From HRBIN12 sp035762085 (GTDB taxonomy: Bacteria > Actinomycetota > UBA4738 > HRBIN12): 18,319 nt of DNA. Every line of letters begins with the position of its first letter. The first letter of the stretch is position 1. Location of the stretch: contig DASTPT010000109.1 in assembly GCA_035762085.1 (NCBI GenBank), forward strand, positions 1 to 18,319, read 5' to 3'. Shown one piece after another: positions 7,145-16,075 of this stretch. Below the pieces are notes generated by a model, which ran no database searches, had not been told where the DNA came from, and saw only the letters and a program-made list of their open reading frames with translations. The translations under genes were made by a program, and so were the position numbers.

Positions 7145-7882
7145 ATGCGTCGCCGACCCTTTGCCGCGAAGACCTTCGTGCTCGCCGCGACGGTAACGTC
7201 CGCGGTCGTCGCGAGCACGTCGGACGCCGTCGCGCAGGTCATCGTGAGCCCGAACGCCGAAGCCGTGCGGAACGACGGCGGGTGGATCTACTGGATCGCG
7301 ATCGCACTCGTCGCGCTCGGTGTGATCGTGGCGGCCGGCATCGTCTTCCGCTACATGCGGTACGCGCCCCGGTTCCAGCGCGAGGAGGGCGGGCCCAGGG
7401 CCGTCAAGGCCCCTCGGATCCAGCCTGGCCGCGAGGCCCCACGCCGCCCGGTCAACATCACGGGCGCACCGGTCGTCGTCCCGGCCCCCGCGGCCGCGGT
7501 CGCCTCCACACCCGCCCCCACCGCGGCCGCCGCAACCCCAGCGCCCGCTCCTGCGGCCGCCCCGGCACCCGCCCCGGCCCCCGCGCCCGCCCCGACCCCG
7601 GCACCAGCGCCCGCTCCGGCGCCCGCAGAAGCGGCAGCGGGCGACGGCGGAGGCGGCGCAGCCGCGGAAGGCGCCGCGAGCGCGGCGGGTCCCGTCGCCA
7701 CGGAGCCCGGCGCACCTGCCGCTCCGGCGCCGAGCGGTGAGCGGAAGGAGGTGGCGCTCGACCAGGAGACGTTCGAGCGTGTCCTCGCCGAGCTGCTCGA
7801 GAAGGGCACCGCTCGTCGCGTCGCCGAGGGTCAGGCTCGGCGCGCCGCGATGATCGCCGCCAGGAAGAAGGCGGGGGCCTAG
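7145..7882 (+). CDS. Signal-peptide/TM protein with Ala/Pro-rich linker
   Basis: This is a 245-aa protein of unknown family. Residues 1-30 look like a signal peptide: an MRRR basic end, a hydrophobic core and AVA before Gln31. Residues 47-68 form a strong membrane helix followed by a basic segment (RYMRYAPRFQR). Residues about 110-161 are almost pure Ala/Pro. Gly/Ala-rich spacers follow, and then a charged, probably helical C-terminus (about 202-243) containing ETFERVLAELLEKGTARRVAEG. The layout suggests an anchored protein whose C-terminal helix is held away from the membrane by a rigid linker; orientation is uncertain. The frame is open further upstream, but ATG 7145 is preferred because the signal peptide starts there and TAGAAT sits 8 nt before it. 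It diverges from the glycosyltransferase gene across a 91-nt gap. Confidence 0.7.
   Translation: MRRRPFAAKTFVLAATVTSAVVASTSDAVAQVIVSPNAEAVRNDGGWIYWIAIALVALGVIVAAGIVFRYMRYAPRFQREEGGPRAVKAPRIQPGREAPRRPVNITGAPVVVPAPAAAVASTPAPTAAAATPAPAPAAAPAPAPAPAPAPTPAPAPAPAPAEAAAGDGGGGAAAEGAASAAGPVATEPGAPAAPAPSGERKEVALDQETFERVLAELLEKGTARRVAEGQARRAAMIAARKKAGA
7472..7627 (+). repeat. Low-complexity (Ala-Pro)n coding tract
   Basis: This stretch encodes about 52 residues that are nearly all Ala and Pro, with tandem GCN-CCN codons and synonymous variation. It is prone to slippage and assembly error, so the exact repeat number could vary. Confidence 0.8.
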
Positions 7883-7889
7883 CGCCCCC
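7873..7889 (+). other. Hairpin spanning the stop codon of the upstream gene
   Basis: GGGGGC (7873-7878) and GCCCCC (7884-7889) form a perfect 6-bp stem with a 5-nt loop that contains the TAG stop. No U-tract follows, so it is not a classical intrinsic terminator. It lies 4 nt before the ATG at 7894 and could affect translation of that gene. Confidence 0.35.
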
Positions 7890-7893
7890 CACG

Positions 7894-8967
7894 ATGGGGG
7901 CCACCCGGGTCGACTGGTCGATGGGATCGCGGGCAGCGGCCCTCGTCGACTGGCAGACCGCCCGCGACACCGGCCGACGGCTCGGCGGTCCGGGCCCGCA
8001 GACCGCGCCCGCCGAACGCGCACGCCTCCGCGAGGACCTCGCCGAGCTCGTCCCGCGCGCCGAGTCGCTCGTCACCGACCTCACGTCCCTGCGCGCCGAG
8101 GGCGACCGCTCGCGTCCGTGGGTCATGTCGCGCGGCGAGTGGGTGGGTGCGAACCTCGAGGGCCTCCAGCGCCTGCTCGAGCCCCTCGCCCTGCGCCTCG
8201 TCCCCGAGGGCTCCACGCGATCGCCGATCCGGCGCAAGACCTTCGGCGTCCAGATCGGCGGGCTCCTCGGCTACGTGTCGAAGAAGGTGCTGGGGCAGTA
8301 CGACGCGTTCCTGCCGCCGGACGACGAGGGCCTGATCTACTTCGTCGGCCCGAACGTGATCGAGGCCGAGCGCCGGTTCGCGCTCGAGCCGCGCGATTTC
8401 CGACTGTGGATCGCTCTGCACGAGACGACCCACCGGCTCCAGTTCGGCGCGACGCCGTGGCTGAAGCCCTACCTGAAGGGCCGGATCGACGAGTACCTCG
8501 GCACGGTCCAGGTGGATGCGCGCCAGCTGGTCGAGCAGCTCCGCCGCGCCGTGGAGGAGCTCCGCGGCGGCACGTCCCCCAGGGGCGTGAACGGGATCAT
8601 GCTGCTGCTCACGCCCGAGCAGCGCGAGCTGTTCAAGCGGATGCAGGCGACGATGTCGCTCCTCGAGGGCCACGCCTCGTGGGTGATGAACGAGGTCGGC
8701 TCGAAGACGATCCACGATCTGGCCCGGATGCGGCGGAGCCTGAAACAGCGTCGGCAGGTCGGCGGGATGGAGAAGGGGCTCCAGCGCGCGATCGGCTTCG
8801 ATCAGAAGGTGCGCCAGTACGACGCCGGCGAGGCGTTCGTCCGCGGCGTCGTCGGCCGGGTCGGCGTCGAGGGTCTCAACCGCGTCTGGGAGCGGGACGC
8901 GAACCTGCCCTCGATCGACGAGATCGCGGCGCCCGAGCGTTGGATCGCGAGGGTCGCGGAGGCCTGA
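7894..8967 (+). CDS. Zincin-like metalloprotease, DUF2342 / F420-associated family
   Basis: This 357-aa protein matches the actinobacterial zincin-like family that sits beside tilS and is often labelled zinc-dependent metalloprotease or coenzyme F420 biosynthesis-associated protein. The key motif is LHETTH (His176, Glu177, His180), the HExxH zinc site; Glu258 in SLLEGHASWVMNE is the likely third ligand. The region around 112-170 (RRKTFGVQIG...GYVSKKVLGQYD...LIYFVGPN) is typical of the family. No signal peptide is seen, so it is presumably cytoplasmic. Proteolysis has not been clearly shown for the family as far as I know. The stop overlaps the tilS ATG by 1 nt. The ATG at 7894 has no Shine-Dalgarno; ATG 7921 (in VDW-SMGSRAA) is an alternative. 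Confidence 0.85.
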   Translation: MGATRVDWSMGSRAAALVDWQTARDTGRRLGGPGPQTAPAERARLREDLAELVPRAESLVTDLTSLRAEGDRSRPWVMSRGEWVGANLEGLQRLLEPLALRLVPEGSTRSPIRRKTFGVQIGGLLGYVSKKVLGQYDAFLPPDDEGLIYFVGPNVIEAERRFALEPRDFRLWIALHETTHRLQFGATPWLKPYLKGRIDEYLGTVQVDARQLVEQLRRAVEELRGGTSPRGVNGIMLLLTPEQRELFKRMQATMSLLEGHASWVMNEVGSKTIHDLARMRRSLKQRRQVGGMEKGLQRAIGFDQKVRQYDAGEAFVRGVVGRVGVEGLNRVWERDANLPSIDEIAAPERWIARVAEA

Positions 8968-9965
8968 TGGCCCGCCCGCCCGCCGTTGCCCGCGTGCTCG
9001 AGCGGGTCACGGCGAGCGTCCGCGGCCACGAGCTGATGCTCCCCGGCCAGACGGTGCTGGTCGGGGTCTCGGGCGGGCCGGACTCGGTGTGCCTGCTCCA
9101 CGCGCTCCACGCGCTCCGGCGGCTGCTCAAGGTCCGCCTGGAGGTGGTCCACCTCGACCACCGCCTGCGCGAGGGATCGGACGCCGACGCCGCGTACGTC
9201 CGCCGGCAGTGCGACCGGCTGCGCGTGCCGTTCCACCTCCGCGTGGCCGACGGTCGCCCCCGGCGGGGCGAGTCGGTCGAGGCCTGGGCCCGCGCGCAGC
9301 GCCATCGGGCGTTCGACGAGGTCCGGCGCGAGGTGGGCGCCGGCCGCGTGGCGCTCGCTCACACGCTCGACGACCAGGCCGAGACCGTCCTGCTCGCCGT
9401 CCTCACCGGCCGAGGGCTCGAGGCCGTGAGCGGCATGAAGCCGATGGCGGGGCCGTTCGTCCGCCCGCTGCTCGAGGTGACCCGCGCCGAGGTCGAGGCC
9501 TTCTGCCGCGCCCTCCATCTGCGCCCCCGGACGGACCCGACGAACGCCGACCCCCGCTTCCTCCGCAACGCGCTCCGGCTCCGCGGGATCCCGGCGCTCG
9601 AGCGCGCCCTCCGGCGCCCGGTCCGAGGGCCGCTCGCACAGACCGCCGCGTTGCTGCGTGACGACGCCGAGGAGCTCGCGCGCCGCGCGCTCGAGGCGTT
9701 CGACGACGTCGTCGAGGAGACGCCCGACGGCGTCGACCTGCGCGCGACCCGGCTCGCCGCGCTGCCGAGGGCGGTCGCCTCTCGGGTGGTTCGTCTGGCG
9801 CTCCTGCGCTGCAACGCGCTGTCGGCGCGGGAGGATATCGACGCGGTGCTCGATCTGGTCGCCGGCCGCCCGGGCCGCCGCCGCCACCTCTCGCAGGGTT
9901 TGAAGGCGGAGCGCGACCCGGAGTATGTTGAGCTCTCTCGCACTTCCCCCGAGAGCCGGGTGTGA
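8967..9965 (+). CDS. tilS: tRNA(Ile)-lysidine synthetase
   Basis: This 332-aa enzyme converts C34 of the CAU-anticodon tRNA-Ile to lysidine so that it reads AUA and is charged with Ile. The PP-loop is SGGPDS at 35-40, followed by VVHLDHRLR (60-68). HTLDDQAETVLL (132-143) and PTNADPRFLRNALR (191-204) are N-type ATPase and tRNA-recognition segments characteristic of TilS. The protein is compact, with only a short C-terminal extension as in many actinobacterial forms. The ATG overlaps the upstream stop (TGATG), so translation is coupled. The true start is 8967; the same frame stays open for a long way upstream only because of the high GC content. Confidence 0.95.
   Translation: MARPPAVARVLERVTASVRGHELMLPGQTVLVGVSGGPDSVCLLHALHALRRLLKVRLEVVHLDHRLREGSDADAAYVRRQCDRLRVPFHLRVADGRPRRGESVEAWARAQRHRAFDEVRREVGAGRVALAHTLDDQAETVLLAVLTGRGLEAVSGMKPMAGPFVRPLLEVTRAEVEAFCRALHLRPRTDPTNADPRFLRNALRLRGIPALERALRRPVRGPLAQTAALLRDDAEELARRALEAFDDVVEETPDGVDLRATRLAALPRAVASRVVRLALLRCNALSAREDIDAVLDLVAGRPGRRRHLSQGLKAERDPEYVELSRTSPESRV
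9900..9929 (+). promoter_or_regulatory. Putative promoter for hpt inside the tilS 3' end
   Basis: TTGAAG (9900-9905) and TATGTT (9924-9929) are separated by 18 nt, fitting a housekeeping sigma promoter. Transcription would begin near 9936, about 40 nt before the hpt ATG. It lies within the last codons of tilS. Confidence 0.4.
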
Positions 9966-9976
9966 AGGGGGGCGAG

Positions 9977-10585
9977 ATGGAAGGCCGGCGCGCACTGTCC
10001 GAGCTCAGCGAGATCTCCGTTCATCCGTCGGTCGCGGTGCTCGAACGGAACATCGAGCGGGTCCTCATCACGGAGCCGGAGATCCAGCAGATGCTCCGGC
10101 AGCTCGGTGATCAGATCACCGAGGACTACGACGGCCGCGACCTGTTGCTCGTCGGCGTGCTCAAAGGCGCGTTCATCCTCATGGCCGACCTCTCGCGCTA
10201 CATCCGGCTCCCGGTCGAGATGGACTTCATGGCGGTCGCCTCGTACGGGGCCGCGACGAAGACCTCCGGCGTCGTGCGGATCCTCAAGGACCTGGACCAC
10301 GACCTCGAGGGGCGGGACGTGCTGCTCGTCGAGGACATCGTCGACTCCGGGCTGACGCTCAACTACCTGCTGAAGAACCTCCGGGGGCGCCGCCCGGCCA
10401 GCCTGGAGGTGTGCGCGCTCCTCAAGAAGACCGGCATCCAGCGGGTCGAGATCGACGTGCGCTACTGCGGCTTCGAGATCCCGCCGGACTTCGTGGTCGG
10501 CTACGGCCTCGACTTCGCCGAGAAGTACCGGAACCTGCCCTACATCGGGACGCTCCGTCCCGAGGCCTACCGCGACGTCCGCTGA
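9977..10585 (+). CDS. hpt: Hypoxanthine(-guanine) phosphoribosyltransferase
   Basis: This 202-aa purine salvage enzyme transfers ribose-5-phosphate from PRPP to hypoxanthine or guanine, giving IMP or GMP. The segment VGVLKGAFILMADL (59-72) carries the pyrophosphate-binding loop. KTSGVVR (95-101) is the flexible loop region. The PRPP motif VLLVEDIVDSGLT (115-127) has Glu119, Asp120 and the presumed general base Asp123. The base-binding end is DFVVGYGLDFAEKYRNLPYIG (171-191). ATG 9977 is chosen over the in-frame GTG 9962 because AGGGGGG lies 4 nt upstream. Even so, the protein has about 20 residues before the usual family start near NIERVLITE. The tilS–hpt–ftsH order is widely conserved in Gram-positive bacteria. 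Confidence 0.95.
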   Translation: MEGRRALSELSEISVHPSVAVLERNIERVLITEPEIQQMLRQLGDQITEDYDGRDLLLVGVLKGAFILMADLSRYIRLPVEMDFMAVASYGAATKTSGVVRILKDLDHDLEGRDVLLVEDIVDSGLTLNYLLKNLRGRRPASLEVCALLKKTGIQRVEIDVRYCGFEIPPDFVVGYGLDFAEKYRNLPYIGTLRPEAYRDVR

Positions 10586-10620
10586 CGCCTTCGGCCCCCT
10601 ATCGGGTTCGGGTGCTGTGC

Positions 10621-10626
10621 TAGCAT
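10621..10626 (+). promoter_or_regulatory. Putative extended -10 box (TGC-TAGCAT) upstream of ftsH
   Basis: TAGCAT at 10621-10626 is preceded by TGC (10618-10620), an extended -10 pattern. Transcription would start near 10633, leaving a 5' leader of about 73 nt before the proposed CTG start at 10706. Confidence 0.45.
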
Positions 10627-10693
10627 CGCCGAGGGCCTGGTGCGCGCTCGCGCATCCTGGGCGATCGAAGCAACCCCGCACGTCGGAGGGCCG

Positions 10694-10705
10694 AAAGGAG
10701 TCCCG

Positions 10706-10708
<3 letters not shown>
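10694..10708 (+). promoter_or_regulatory. Strong Shine-Dalgarno with CTG start codon for ftsH
   Basis: AAAGGAG (10694-10700) is followed after 5 nt by CTG at 10706, in frame with FtsH. No ATG, GTG or TTG codon exists in frame at this distance. The only canonical upstream start, GTG 10640, has no ribosome site and abuts a small hairpin (TGCGC 10641-10645 with GCGCA 10650-10654). Confidence 0.6.
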
Positions 10709-12643
<1,935 letters not shown>

Positions 12644-12653
12644 GCTGTCCGCC

Positions 12654-13316
12654 GTGACCGAGCGCTGGGCGACCTTCGACTGCTACGGCACGCTCATCGA
12701 CTGGATGGGCGGGATCCGGCAGACGCTCGAGGACATCTGGCCGGAGCACGACGCCGAGCTGCTCCTGTCCTCGTACCACGAGGTCGAGCCCGAGGTGACG
12801 CGCGGCCGCTCGATCCCGTACCGACAGGTCCTGGCCGAGTCGCTCGAGCGTGTCGCCCACCGCGAGGGGCTCGAGCTCGACGACGAGGACCGCCCCGCCC
12901 TCGCGGACTCGCTCCCGACCTGGCCGCCGTTCCCCGAGGTCCCCGGCGCCCTCGACCAGCTCCGGGACCACGGTTGGCGCCTGGCGATCCTGTCGAACAC
13001 GGACCCCGATCTGCTCGACGCGTCGCTCGAGTCGATCGGCGTCCCCGTGGACCTGCGTGTGACGGCGGCGGAGGCCGGCTCGTACAAGCCGGCGCACGGC
13101 CATTGGGAGCGCTTCTTCGAGCTGAGCGGTGTGCAGCGTGATCGGCACGTGCACGTCGCGGCGTCGCTGTTCCACGACATCGCGCCGTGTCGCGAGCTCC
13201 GGCTCACCGCGGTGTGGATCAACCGACTGGCCGAGACCTCGGACCTGCCGCGCGCTGCGGAGCTCACCGACCTCGCGTCCCTGCCCGCGACCCTCGAGCG
13301 GCTGGTGGCCGCATGA
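12654..13316 (+). CDS. HAD-superfamily hydrolase, haloacid dehalogenase type II-like
   Basis: This 220-aa HAD protein has motif I FDCYGTLIDW with the nucleophile Asp9. The residue two positions on is Tyr rather than Asp, as in L-2-haloacid dehalogenases (DxYGT) and unlike phosphatases (DxDxT). Motif II is SNTD (114-117), motif III Lys145 in YKPAHGHW, and motif IV ASLFHD with Asp175. The C-terminal AVWINR is shared with dehalogenase-type members. The substrate is unknown; dehalogenation is the family label, not proven. It overlaps folE by 4 nt (ATGA), which ties its expression to folate synthesis. A house-cleaning or pterin-related role is possible but speculative. Confidence 0.85.
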   Translation: MTERWATFDCYGTLIDWMGGIRQTLEDIWPEHDAELLLSSYHEVEPEVTRGRSIPYRQVLAESLERVAHREGLELDDEDRPALADSLPTWPPFPEVPGALDQLRDHGWRLAILSNTDPDLLDASLESIGVPVDLRVTAAEAGSYKPAHGHWERFFELSGVQRDRHVHVAASLFHDIAPCRELRLTAVWINRLAETSDLPRAAELTDLASLPATLERLVAA

Positions 13317-13879
13317 CCGTCGACCGCGACAAGGTCGAACGGGCCGTCCGACTCCTGCTCGAGGGTATCGGCGAGGATCCCGACCGCGAGGGCGTGAAGG
13401 ACACGCCCAGGCGGGTGGCGGAGATGTACGAGGAGATCCTGGGCGGCATCGGCGTCGATCCCACGCCGATCGTGACCGTCGTGCCCGGCGCGGACTTCGA
13501 CGAGATGATCATGGTGAAGGACATCCCGCTCACCGCGCTGTGCGAGCACCACATGCTGCCCTTCAACGGGCGCGCCCACGTCGCCTACATCCCGAACAAG
13601 GACGGTCGGATCACCGGTCTCTCGAAGGTCGCCCGGGTCGTGGACATCCTCGCGAAGCGCCTCCAGGTGCAGGAGCGTCTCACCACCCAGATCGCCGACG
13701 TGATCGACACGACGCTCGAGCCTCGCGGCGTGTTCGTCGTGATCGAGGCCGAGCACCTGTGCATGACGATGCGCGGCGTGAAGAAGCCGGGCTCGAGGAC
13801 CGTGACCTCGGCGGTCCGAGGCCTGTTCCGCTCCGATGAGCGGACGCGCCAGGAGGCCATCAGCCTCATCGGCAGGTAG
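13313..13879 (+). CDS. folE: GTP cyclohydrolase I
   Basis: This 188-aa enzyme makes 7,8-dihydroneopterin triphosphate from GTP, the first step of tetrahydrofolate synthesis. The zinc site is CEHH (Cys77, His80) plus Cys150 in AEHLCMTMRG; His79 is the catalytic histidine equivalent. GLSKVARVVDILAKRLQVQERLT (102-124) and TVTSAVRG (163-170) are signature segments. The length is normal for a type I homodecamer subunit. ATG 13313 overlaps the HAD stop (ATGA), so I prefer it to the longer open frame upstream. The gene ends 51 nt before the folP start. Confidence 0.97.
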   Translation: MTVDRDKVERAVRLLLEGIGEDPDREGVKDTPRRVAEMYEEILGGIGVDPTPIVTVVPGADFDEMIMVKDIPLTALCEHHMLPFNGRAHVAYIPNKDGRITGLSKVARVVDILAKRLQVQERLTTQIADVIDTTLEPRGVFVVIEAEHLCMTMRGVKKPGSRTVTSAVRGLFRSDERTRQEAISLIGR

Positions 13880-13917
13880 CGCGGGGGACGGCCGCCCCGG
13901 CCTCCGGCCCACCGGAC

Positions 13918-13923
13918 TACGAT
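13918..13923 (+). promoter_or_regulatory. Putative -10 box (TACGAT) for a leaderless folP transcript
   Basis: TACGAT lies exactly 7 nt before the ATG at 13931. This box includes the ATG at 13922, so it argues that 13922 is not the start codon. Confidence 0.45.
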
Positions 13924-13930
13924 GGTCCCG

Positions 13931-14782
13931 ATGGCCGACGAGCTGCATTGGCACGCGGGCGGGCGGGTGCTCGACTGCGCCGAGCGGACGCTCGTCATGG
14001 GCGTGCTGAACGTGACGCCCGACTCGTTCTCGGACGGCGGACGCTTCCTCGATCCGGACGCCGCGGTCGCCCACGGGCTGCAGCTCGTCGAGGACGGCGC
14101 GGACATCGTCGACGTCGGCGGCGAGTCGACGAGACCGCACGCCGAGCCCATCTCGCCCGACGAGGAGCGCGCCCGCGTGATCCCGGTGATCGAGCGTCTG
14201 GCCGCCGCCCACCCGGGGCTCGCGATCTCGATCGACACGCGCAAGCCGGAGGTGGCGGAGGCGGCCCTCGCCGCCGGCGCGTGCATCGTGAACGACGTGT
14301 CCGGGGGGCGCTCGGAGGGGATGTTCGAGGTCGTGCGCCAGGCCGACGCCGGCATGGTCCTGATGCACATGCTCGGCGACCCGAAGACGATGCAGGACAA
14401 CCCGCACTACGAGGACGTCGTGGCGGAGGTGCACGAGTACCTCAACGGCCGCATCGAGGCCGCCGAGTGGGCGGGGATCCGCCCCGAGGCGCTCGCGATC
14501 GACCCGGGGATCGGGTTCGGCAAGAACCTCGAGCACAACCTTGCCCTGATCCGCCGGATCGACGCCCTGCGGGACCTGGGCCGGCCGATCCTCGTCGGGC
14601 CCTCGCGGAAGCGGTTCATCGGGGCGATCCTGGACCTGCCCGAGGACCAGCGCGTCGAGGGCACGGCCGGCGCCGTCGCGTGGCTGATCGGGCGCGGCGC
14701 GAACATCGTCCGCGTGCACGACGTCCGGCAGATCGTTCGCGTCGCACGGGTGGTCGATGCCATCGTGCGGGCCGAGGCGTGA
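13931..14782 (+). CDS. folP: Dihydropteroate synthase
   Basis: This 283-aa TIM-barrel enzyme joins 6-hydroxymethyl-dihydropterin pyrophosphate to p-aminobenzoate; it is the sulfonamide target. Signature segments appear in order: MGVLNVTPDSFSDGG (23-37), DVGGESTRP (61-69) with PABA/pyrophosphate loop residues, SIDTRKPEVAEAAL (100-113), NDVSG (121-125), MHMLGDPKTMQ (145-155), DPGIGFGKNLEHN (191-203) and VGPSRKRFIG (222-231). Nothing among the visible catalytic segments is missing. The start at 13931 is chosen from the leaderless TACGAT spacing; the in-frame ATG 13922 would add three residues. Its stop overlaps the next gene by 4 nt (GTGA). Confidence 0.97.
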   Translation: MADELHWHAGGRVLDCAERTLVMGVLNVTPDSFSDGGRFLDPDAAVAHGLQLVEDGADIVDVGGESTRPHAEPISPDEERARVIPVIERLAAAHPGLAISIDTRKPEVAEAALAAGACIVNDVSGGRSEGMFEVVRQADAGMVLMHMLGDPKTMQDNPHYEDVVAEVHEYLNGRIEAAEWAGIRPEALAIDPGIGFGKNLEHNLALIRRIDALRDLGRPILVGPSRKRFIGAILDLPEDQRVEGTAGAVAWLIGRGANIVRVHDVRQIVRVARVVDAIVRAEA

Positions 14783-15711
14783 GCGCGGAGGACCTCCGGC
14801 GCTTCCGCGCCCCGGGCGGGGAGCTCGCGTACCGTGACCTCGGCGACGCCGATGACCCAACGGTCGTGCTCCTCCACGGGTTCCCGGCCTCGGGATACCT
14901 CTGGCGTCACGTCGCGCCGCTCCTCGAGCCGTGGATGCGCGTGCTGGTCGTCGACCTGCTCGGCGCCGGGGACTCGGACAAGCCGGCGGACGCCGACCTG
15001 AGGCTCGCCGCGCAGGCGCGCGCCGTCCGAGCGCTCCTGGACGGCCTCGACGTGACCGAGGTCGCGGCCGTCGGGCACGGGGTCGGCGGCGGCGTCGCCC
15101 AGCTCCTCGCGCTCGAGGGCGGTGTGGGGGCCGTGGTGCTCATCGACAGCGTCGTGTTCGACGCCTGGCCGAGCGCGTGGGTGCGGGACGCGCAGCAGCG
15201 GGTCTCGATCGGCGGCCGCATCGCGACGGCGCTCGTGGAGGGCGCCTTCGAGGCGGGGGTCCGCAAGGAGGGCCGGCTCACCGCCGGGGACCTCGCCGAG
15301 TACCGCCGGCCGTTCGATGGCGAGGAGGGCGACGCCGCGTTCGTCCGATGGCTCCTGGCGCTGGACGGGCAGGGGCTCGCCGGTCGCGAGCGGGACATGG
15401 AGCGCCTGGAGATCCCCGCGCTCGTGCTCTGGGGCGAGGAGGACGCCTTCCACCCGCCGGCCCTCGCCGAGCGGCTGGGCGACGCGCTGCCGATGGCCTC
15501 GATCGCGCTGCTCCCGGGGTGCGGCCACTTCCTGCTGGAGGATGCCGCCGAGACCGTGGCCCCGCTCGTCTTCGAGTACCTGCGGTCGCGGTACCTGGGC
15601 ACCCCCCACGCGCACGGTGGCGGCCCGGTCCCCGTCGAGCTCGCGCCACGGCCGCCCGAGAGAGCGACCGACGAGCCACCCCAGTCACCCTCACGGGAGG
15701 AGGAGACGTGA
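14779..15711 (+). CDS. Alpha/beta-hydrolase-fold protein lacking the nucleophile
   Basis: This 310-aa protein begins at GTG overlapping the folP stop (GTGA). It has the oxyanion region LLHGFPASGYLWR (31-43), VVDLLGAGDSDKP (57-69), and a nucleophile elbow VGHGVGGGVAQ (98-108). In this family Ser or Asp is expected at the third position of G-H-x-x-G; here it is Gly101. The acid Asp222 in LWGEEDAF and His250 in GCGHFLLED are retained. The sequence otherwise resembles the haloalkane dehalogenase/epoxide hydrolase branch. A Pro-rich tail (276-310) follows the domain and its last codons carry the folB ribosome site. It is probably a catalytically altered or non-enzymatic member; its role beside folP and folB is unknown. 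Confidence 0.85.
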   Translation: MSAEDLRRFRAPGGELAYRDLGDADDPTVVLLHGFPASGYLWRHVAPLLEPWMRVLVVDLLGAGDSDKPADADLRLAAQARAVRALLDGLDVTEVAAVGHGVGGGVAQLLALEGGVGAVVLIDSVVFDAWPSAWVRDAQQRVSIGGRIATALVEGAFEAGVRKEGRLTAGDLAEYRRPFDGEEGDAAFVRWLLALDGQGLAGRERDMERLEIPALVLWGEEDAFHPPALAERLGDALPMASIALLPGCGHFLLEDAAETVAPLVFEYLRSRYLGTPHAHGGGPVPVELAPRPPERATDEPPQSPSREEET

Positions 15712-16061
15712 GCACCAGACTGTTCCTGACCGGTATCGGGGCGACCGGCCGGCACGGGGCGAAGCCGGGCGAGAAGGACGAGCCGCAGGACTTCGTCGTC
15801 GACCTCGACGTCCAGGTCGAAGTCGGCGGGGACGCGCTGGACCGGACGGCCGACTACCGCGGGATCATCCGTTCGGCGCGGGAGACGGTCGAGGGGACGT
15901 CGTTCGACCTGCTCGAATCGCTCGCGGCAGAGGTCGCTCGGGCGGTCCGCGCGCTCGACGGGGTCTCCTCGGCGACCGCGATCGTGCACAAGCCGGCCGC
16001 CGCGCGCTCGAGCGACGTCCAGGGGGTCGCGGCGGCGTTCACGGCGGACGCCGAGGGCTGA
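15708..16061 (+). CDS. folB: Dihydroneopterin aldolase
   Basis: This 117-aa enzyme converts 7,8-dihydroneopterin to 6-hydroxymethyl-7,8-dihydropterin and glycolaldehyde. Family features are an acidic/basic segment GEKDEPQDFVVDLDV (21-35) containing the catalytic Glu (Glu22 or Glu25), DRTADYRGI (45-53), FDLLESLAAEVA (66-77) and the conserved Lys95 in AIVHKP. The GTG start overlaps the upstream stop (GTGA) and has an excellent GGAGGAGG ribosome site ending about 4 nt upstream. The product supplies FolK, encoded next. Confidence 0.93.
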   Translation: MSTRLFLTGIGATGRHGAKPGEKDEPQDFVVDLDVQVEVGGDALDRTADYRGIIRSARETVEGTSFDLLESLAAEVARAVRALDGVSSATAIVHKPAAARSSDVQGVAAAFTADAEG

Positions 16062-16075
16062 GCGTCCGAACGCCG

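Noticed and set aside
7472..7627. Repeat tract considered as a CRISPR or minisatellite
   Set aside because: The periodicity is 6 nt, in frame, and encodes Ala-Pro; there are no spacers or conserved repeat units.
10586..10705. A riboswitch or structured RNA in the ftsH leader
   Set aside because: Only a small TGCGC/GCGCA hairpin is seen; nothing resembling a known riboswitch core.
12683..14860. A 725-codon minus-strand frame opposite the HAD, folE and folP genes
   Set aside because: It has low-complexity shadow composition and spans several confirmed plus-strand genes.
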